Source: Acidimicrobiaceae bacterium (GTDB lineage Bacteria > Actinomycetota > Acidimicrobiia > Acidimicrobiales > Ilumatobacteraceae). From it: DNA of 8,847 bases. The first letter of the stretch is position 1. Each line of letters starts with the position of its first letter. Positions 6,011-8,847 of the stretch are shown here, piece by piece. The position numbers and the translations under genes are program-made. Location of the stretch: contig CANGZK010000041.1 in the NCBI GenBank assembly GCA_947458565.1, positions 1-8,847 on the forward strand, written 5' to 3'. The notes beneath the pieces are model-generated. The model was not told the DNA's origin and made no database searches. It was given only the letters and a program-made list of their open reading frames with translations.

Positions 6011-7708
6011 ATGTCATTCCCATCAGATCTTGAAATTGCGCGAGCAGGAAAACCGCTTCCACTCAAAGACATCGCGCAGCAGATGGGCATTGGCGAACAC
6101 TTGCTCGAGCCCTATGGCACAAGCCTTGCCAAGATCAGTCTTGATGCGATCGACGAACTGAAGAGTCGCCCGAAAGCAAAGTACGTAGTAGTGACTGCGA
6201 TCACGCCAACACCACTTGGTGAAGGCAAGACCACGACAACTGTCGGTTTGGGAATGGCGATGAAGCACATCGGCAAAAAGGCAGTGATCAGTTTGCGCCA
6301 GCCTTCGATGGGACCAACATTCGGTATCAAGGGTGGAGCTGCAGGCGGTGGCTATAGCCAAGTAATTCCAATGGAGCTTCTCAACTTGCATCTCACTGGT
6401 GACTTCCATGCAGTGACCGCAGCGCACAACTTGTTGTCGGCAATGGTCGACAACCATTTGCATCAGGGCAACGAACTTGATCTTGATCTCGACAACATCA
6501 CATGGCGCCGAGTGATCGACGTCAATGATCGTTCATTGCGCAACATCATCGTTGGACTTGGTTCAAAAGAAGACGGCGTTACTCGTCAAACCGGCTTTGA
6601 CATCACAGCCGCATCCGAAGTCATGGCAATCTTGGCTCTCTCAACTTCAATCGAAGACATGCGCGCACGTTTTGGTCGCATCGTTGTTGGTTATAACACC
6701 AAGGGTGTTCCGGTAACAGCCGAACAACTTTCGGGTGCTGGTTCGATGGCCGTCATCATGCGCGAAGCAATCAAGCCAAACTTGTTGCAGACTCTCGAAA
6801 ACACACCAGTGATCGTGCACGCAGGACCATTCGGAAACATTGCGCACGGCAACTCGTCAATCATTGGTGACATGATCGGTATTCACGCAGGTGACTACCT
6901 CATTACTGAAGCAGGGTTTGGCGCCGACATGGGTGCAGAGCGTTTCTTCAACATCAAGTGCCGCACATCTGGTCTCGTTCCTGATGCTGCAGTGCTTGTG
7001 ACAACAGTGCGCGCACTCAAGGCGCACTCTGGCAAGCACAAGATTGTCGCAGGAAAGGCATTGCCAGCAGAGTTGTTGGCAGAGAATCCTTCCGACGTTG
7101 AGGCCGGTGGCGCCAACTTGAAGAAGCAAATCGAAAACGTAAAAGCACACGGTGTAACACCAGTTGTCGCAATCAACGCTTTCCCAACCGACCACAAGTC
7201 TGAACACGATGTGATTCGTCGCATTGCAGCCGAAGCTGGTGCTCGCGTTGCTGTGTGCACGCACTTTGCCGATGGTGGTGCTGGTGCAGTCGAATTGGCA
7301 AAGGCAGTTGAGGAAGCATGTCAAGAAAAGAATGACTTCCACTTGCTCTACCCATCAGAGGCATCGCTCAAAGAGAAGATCGAGACTGTTGCAACCAAGA
7401 TCTATGGTGCTGCAAAAGTTGAGTACACCGCTCTTGCAACGAAGCAGCTCAAGAACTACACCGACAACGGTTTCGGCCACTTGCCAGTGTGTATTGCTAA
7501 AACGCACCTTTCAATATCGGGTGATGCATCGCTCAAGGGCGCACCAACTGGCCACACACTGACGGTGCGCGAGGTGCGTGCTTCGGTGGGTGCAGGATTC
7601 ATCTACCCAATTTGTGGAGAAATGCGCACGTTGCCAGGTCTTGGCACAAAGCCAGCAGCCGCAATCATCGACTTTGACGAAAACGGCGAAATCATCGGCC
7701 TTTCATGA
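6011..7708 (+). CDS. fhs: Formate-tetrahydrofolate ligase
   Basis: A 565-residue cytoplasmic enzyme catalysing formate + ATP + THF to 10-formyl-THF + ADP + Pi. It is reversible and can make ATP when running toward formate. Length agrees with the family (about 555-560). The ATP-binding loop 'TPTPLGEGKTTTT' is at 65-77, followed by the hallmark stretches 'RQPSMGPTFGIKGGAAGGG' (about 96-114) and 'LTGDFHAVTAAHNLL' (about 128-142), and the C-terminal segment 'YPICGEMRTLPGLG'. The N-terminus 'MSFPSDLEIA' is typical and the start is backed by AAGGAG 9 nt upstream. Its stop overlaps the folD start (ATGA), so the two form a coupled operon. It diverges from the formate dehydrogenase genes, which share its substrate formate. 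The gene appears intact, with no missing key residues. Confidence 0.98.
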   Translation: MSFPSDLEIARAGKPLPLKDIAQQMGIGEHLLEPYGTSLAKISLDAIDELKSRPKAKYVVVTAITPTPLGEGKTTTTVGLGMAMKHIGKKAVISLRQPSMGPTFGIKGGAAGGGYSQVIPMELLNLHLTGDFHAVTAAHNLLSAMVDNHLHQGNELDLDLDNITWRRVIDVNDRSLRNIIVGLGSKEDGVTRQTGFDITAASEVMAILALSTSIEDMRARFGRIVVGYNTKGVPVTAEQLSGAGSMAVIMREAIKPNLLQTLENTPVIVHAGPFGNIAHGNSSIIGDMIGIHAGDYLITEAGFGADMGAERFFNIKCRTSGLVPDAAVLVTTVRALKAHSGKHKIVAGKALPAELLAENPSDVEAGGANLKKQIENVKAHGVTPVVAINAFPTDHKSEHDVIRRIAAEAGARVAVCTHFADGGAGAVELAKAVEEACQEKNDFHLLYPSEASLKEKIETVATKIYGAAKVEYTALATKQLKNYTDNGFGHLPVCIAKTHLSISGDASLKGAPTGHTLTVREVRASVGAGFIYPICGEMRTLPGLGTKPAAAIIDFDENGEIIGLS

Positions 7709-8595
7709 CCGACAAATTCAAGCGTTCACCTGGTGGCGCCATCTTGATGGATGGCAATACATTGCGAGATGAAACTGTTGCACGTTTGCGCAAAGTCATT
7801 GAAGATGCTGGCTCACCCCGAGTATGCCTTGCGACTGTTTTGGTTGGGGGCGATGCTCCGAGTCATATATACGTAGCAAGCAAACACAAGAAGGCCCAAG
7901 AGGCTGGAATGGTTTCGGTCGGCGTGCATCTTGAAGATAGCGCAACGCAAGAACAGGTTGAAGCAGAAGTACGCAAACTTGCACTCGATCCAAATGTGCA
8001 CGGAATTCTCGTGCAGTTGCCATTACCAAAGCACATTGATGCAGAGCCTGTGCTTGCGTTGCTGCCGCCGGAAAAAGACGTTGATGGATTGACAGAACGC
8101 TCAATGGGTCGACTGATGCGCGGTTTGCCGGGCCATGCACCATGCACGCCACTTGGTGTGATGCGGTTGCTTGAGCGTTACGAAATTCCAACCAAAGGCA
8201 AGAAAGTTGTCGTCATCGGTCGTTCATTTTTGACCGGTTTACCTCAAGTGATTTTGTTTATTAGCAAAGGTGGCGATGCCACAACAACATGCGCACACTC
8301 GATGACGCCGCCAGAAGATCTTAAAGAGATGTGTTTCGGCGCAGACATCATTGTGTCGTGTGTAGGAATTGCGCGCATGATCAAAGCCGATTTCGTGAAG
8401 CCTGGTGCAACAGTCGTTGATGTGGGTGTAACGCGCGTTGACGGCAAGATCGTCGGCGATGTCGATTTTGATGCGGTGCAAGCAGTTGCAGGTGCAATTA
8501 CTCCGATGCCGGGTGGCACAGGCCCGATGACCATCGGTTGTTTGCTCGAGAACACGCTCTCGGCCGCAAAAATGCTCGGCGCATTTCCTAACTAA
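7705..8595 (+). CDS. folD: Bifunctional methylenetetrahydrofolate dehydrogenase / methenyltetrahydrofolate cyclohydrolase
   Basis: A 296-residue cytoplasmic enzyme converting 5,10-methylene-THF to methenyl-THF (normally with NADP+) and then to 10-formyl-THF, the substrate Fhs shares. The catalytic domain has Y56 and the catalytic Lys60 ('YVASK'), Q104 in 'GILVQLPLP', D125 in 'KDVDG', and 'PCTPLG' (147-151 region). The Rossmann part has 'VVIGRS' (169-174) and the C-terminal 'PMPGGTGPMT'. Length fits the family (about 280-300). Two stretches differ from common FolD: 'GRSFLTGLP' in place of GRSxxVGxP, and 'TTTCAHSMT' in place of a CHSRT-like motif. Catalytic residues are kept, so it should be active, though cofactor preference could differ. 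The start at 7705 overlaps the fhs stop; an internal ATG at 7747 (residue 15) would also give a near-standard N-terminus. Confidence 0.96.
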   Translation: MTDKFKRSPGGAILMDGNTLRDETVARLRKVIEDAGSPRVCLATVLVGGDAPSHIYVASKHKKAQEAGMVSVGVHLEDSATQEQVEAEVRKLALDPNVHGILVQLPLPKHIDAEPVLALLPPEKDVDGLTERSMGRLMRGLPGHAPCTPLGVMRLLERYEIPTKGKKVVVIGRSFLTGLPQVILFISKGGDATTTCAHSMTPPEDLKEMCFGADIIVSCVGIARMIKADFVKPGATVVDVGVTRVDGKIVGDVDFDAVQAVAGAITPMPGGTGPMTIGCLLENTLSAAKMLGAFPN

Positions 8596-8847
8596 TTAGT
8601 TTGCTGCAGGTGCTTGCAATCGTTTAGCAGTTGCTTGCAGTAGGCGATCCAGAATTGTTGCCATGATCACAATGGCAATTCCTACTTCGGCACCAAGACC
8701 AGCGTCTGGTTTAGTGAGTGCTTCAATCGATCGGTAGCCGAGGCCGCCGCCGCCGACCATGCCGGCGATGATTGCCATTGCCAATACCATCATCACCATC
8801 TGATTGATTGCCAAAATGATTGAAGGCATTGCGAGTGGAACTCGTAC
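8596..8847 (-). CDS. proW: Glycine betaine/proline-type ABC transporter permease, C-terminal end (partial)
   Basis: The last 83 codons of a minus-strand gene that enters from the right edge. The visible chain begins 'VRVPLAMPSIILAINQ', the end of the EAA coupling loop of binding-protein-dependent permeases (typical 'LPLALPSI...GINQ'). A hydrophobic helix with 'MAIIAGMVGGGGLG' follows, then 'GLGAEVGIAIVIMATILDR', which is the characteristic ProW/OpuAB C-terminal pattern. It is an inner-membrane component of a quaternary-amine (glycine betaine, choline or proline betaine) importer. The ATPase and binding protein genes would lie outside the window. Its TAA stop (8598-8596) abuts the folD stop with no base between. 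Exact substrate cannot be judged from this fragment. Confidence 0.9.
   Translation of the reverse strand, partial: VRVPLAMPSIILAINQMVMMVLAMAIIAGMVGGGGLGYRSIEALTKPDAGLGAEVGIAIVIMATILDRLLQATAKRLQAPAAN

Overview
The window looks like a chromosomal segment of a bacterium with moderate G+C. The protein style, especially the FolD variant and the NAD-linked formate dehydrogenase, suggests an actinobacterium, perhaps a member of the Acidimicrobiia. That placement is inference from sequence style; no rRNA or marker gene is present to fix it. The window is gene-dense: no gap between genes exceeds about 130 bases, and there are no RNA genes, insertion sequences or CRISPR arrays.

Layout. A minus-strand operon fills positions 5879 down to 1. 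Its first gene is the molybdenum/tungsten-pterin catalytic subunit of an NAD-dependent formate dehydrogenase (5879-3912). It is read through an in-frame UGA as selenocysteine and carries a clear bacterial SECIS hairpin just after that codon. Next come a fused NuoE-NuoF-type diaphorase subunit (3888-2086), an iron-sulfur protein (2089-1154), an isopenicillin-N-synthase-like Fe(II)/2-oxoglutarate oxygenase (1144-164), and the first 49 codons of a further gene running off the left edge (149-1). Divergently, on the plus strand, lie formate-tetrahydrofolate ligase fhs (6011-7708) and folD (7705-8595), which overlap by ATGA. At the right edge the C-terminal end of a glycine betaine/proline-type ABC permease (8847-8596, minus strand) meets folD stop to stop.

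The most striking point is the architecture of the formate dehydrogenase. The usual single alpha polypeptide runs [2Fe-2S], ferredoxin-type [4Fe-4S] clusters, the Mo-bis-MGD [4Fe-4S] domain, then the catalytic pterin domain. Here it is cut in two between the Mo-proximal [4Fe-4S] domain and the catalytic domain. The halves are also permuted: the C-terminal half is the first gene of the operon and the N-terminal half is the third, with the beta subunit between them. Combined with a selenocysteine active site, this is an unusual layout.

Together the genes form a one-carbon (formate) node. FolD and Fhs interconvert methylene-THF, formyl-THF and formate, and the formate dehydrogenase interconverts formate and CO2 with NAD+/NADH. 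In an oxidising direction this would turn methyl groups, for example from glycine betaine taken up by the neighbouring transporter, into CO2, ATP and NADH. The direction and the betaine link are inference from gene context.
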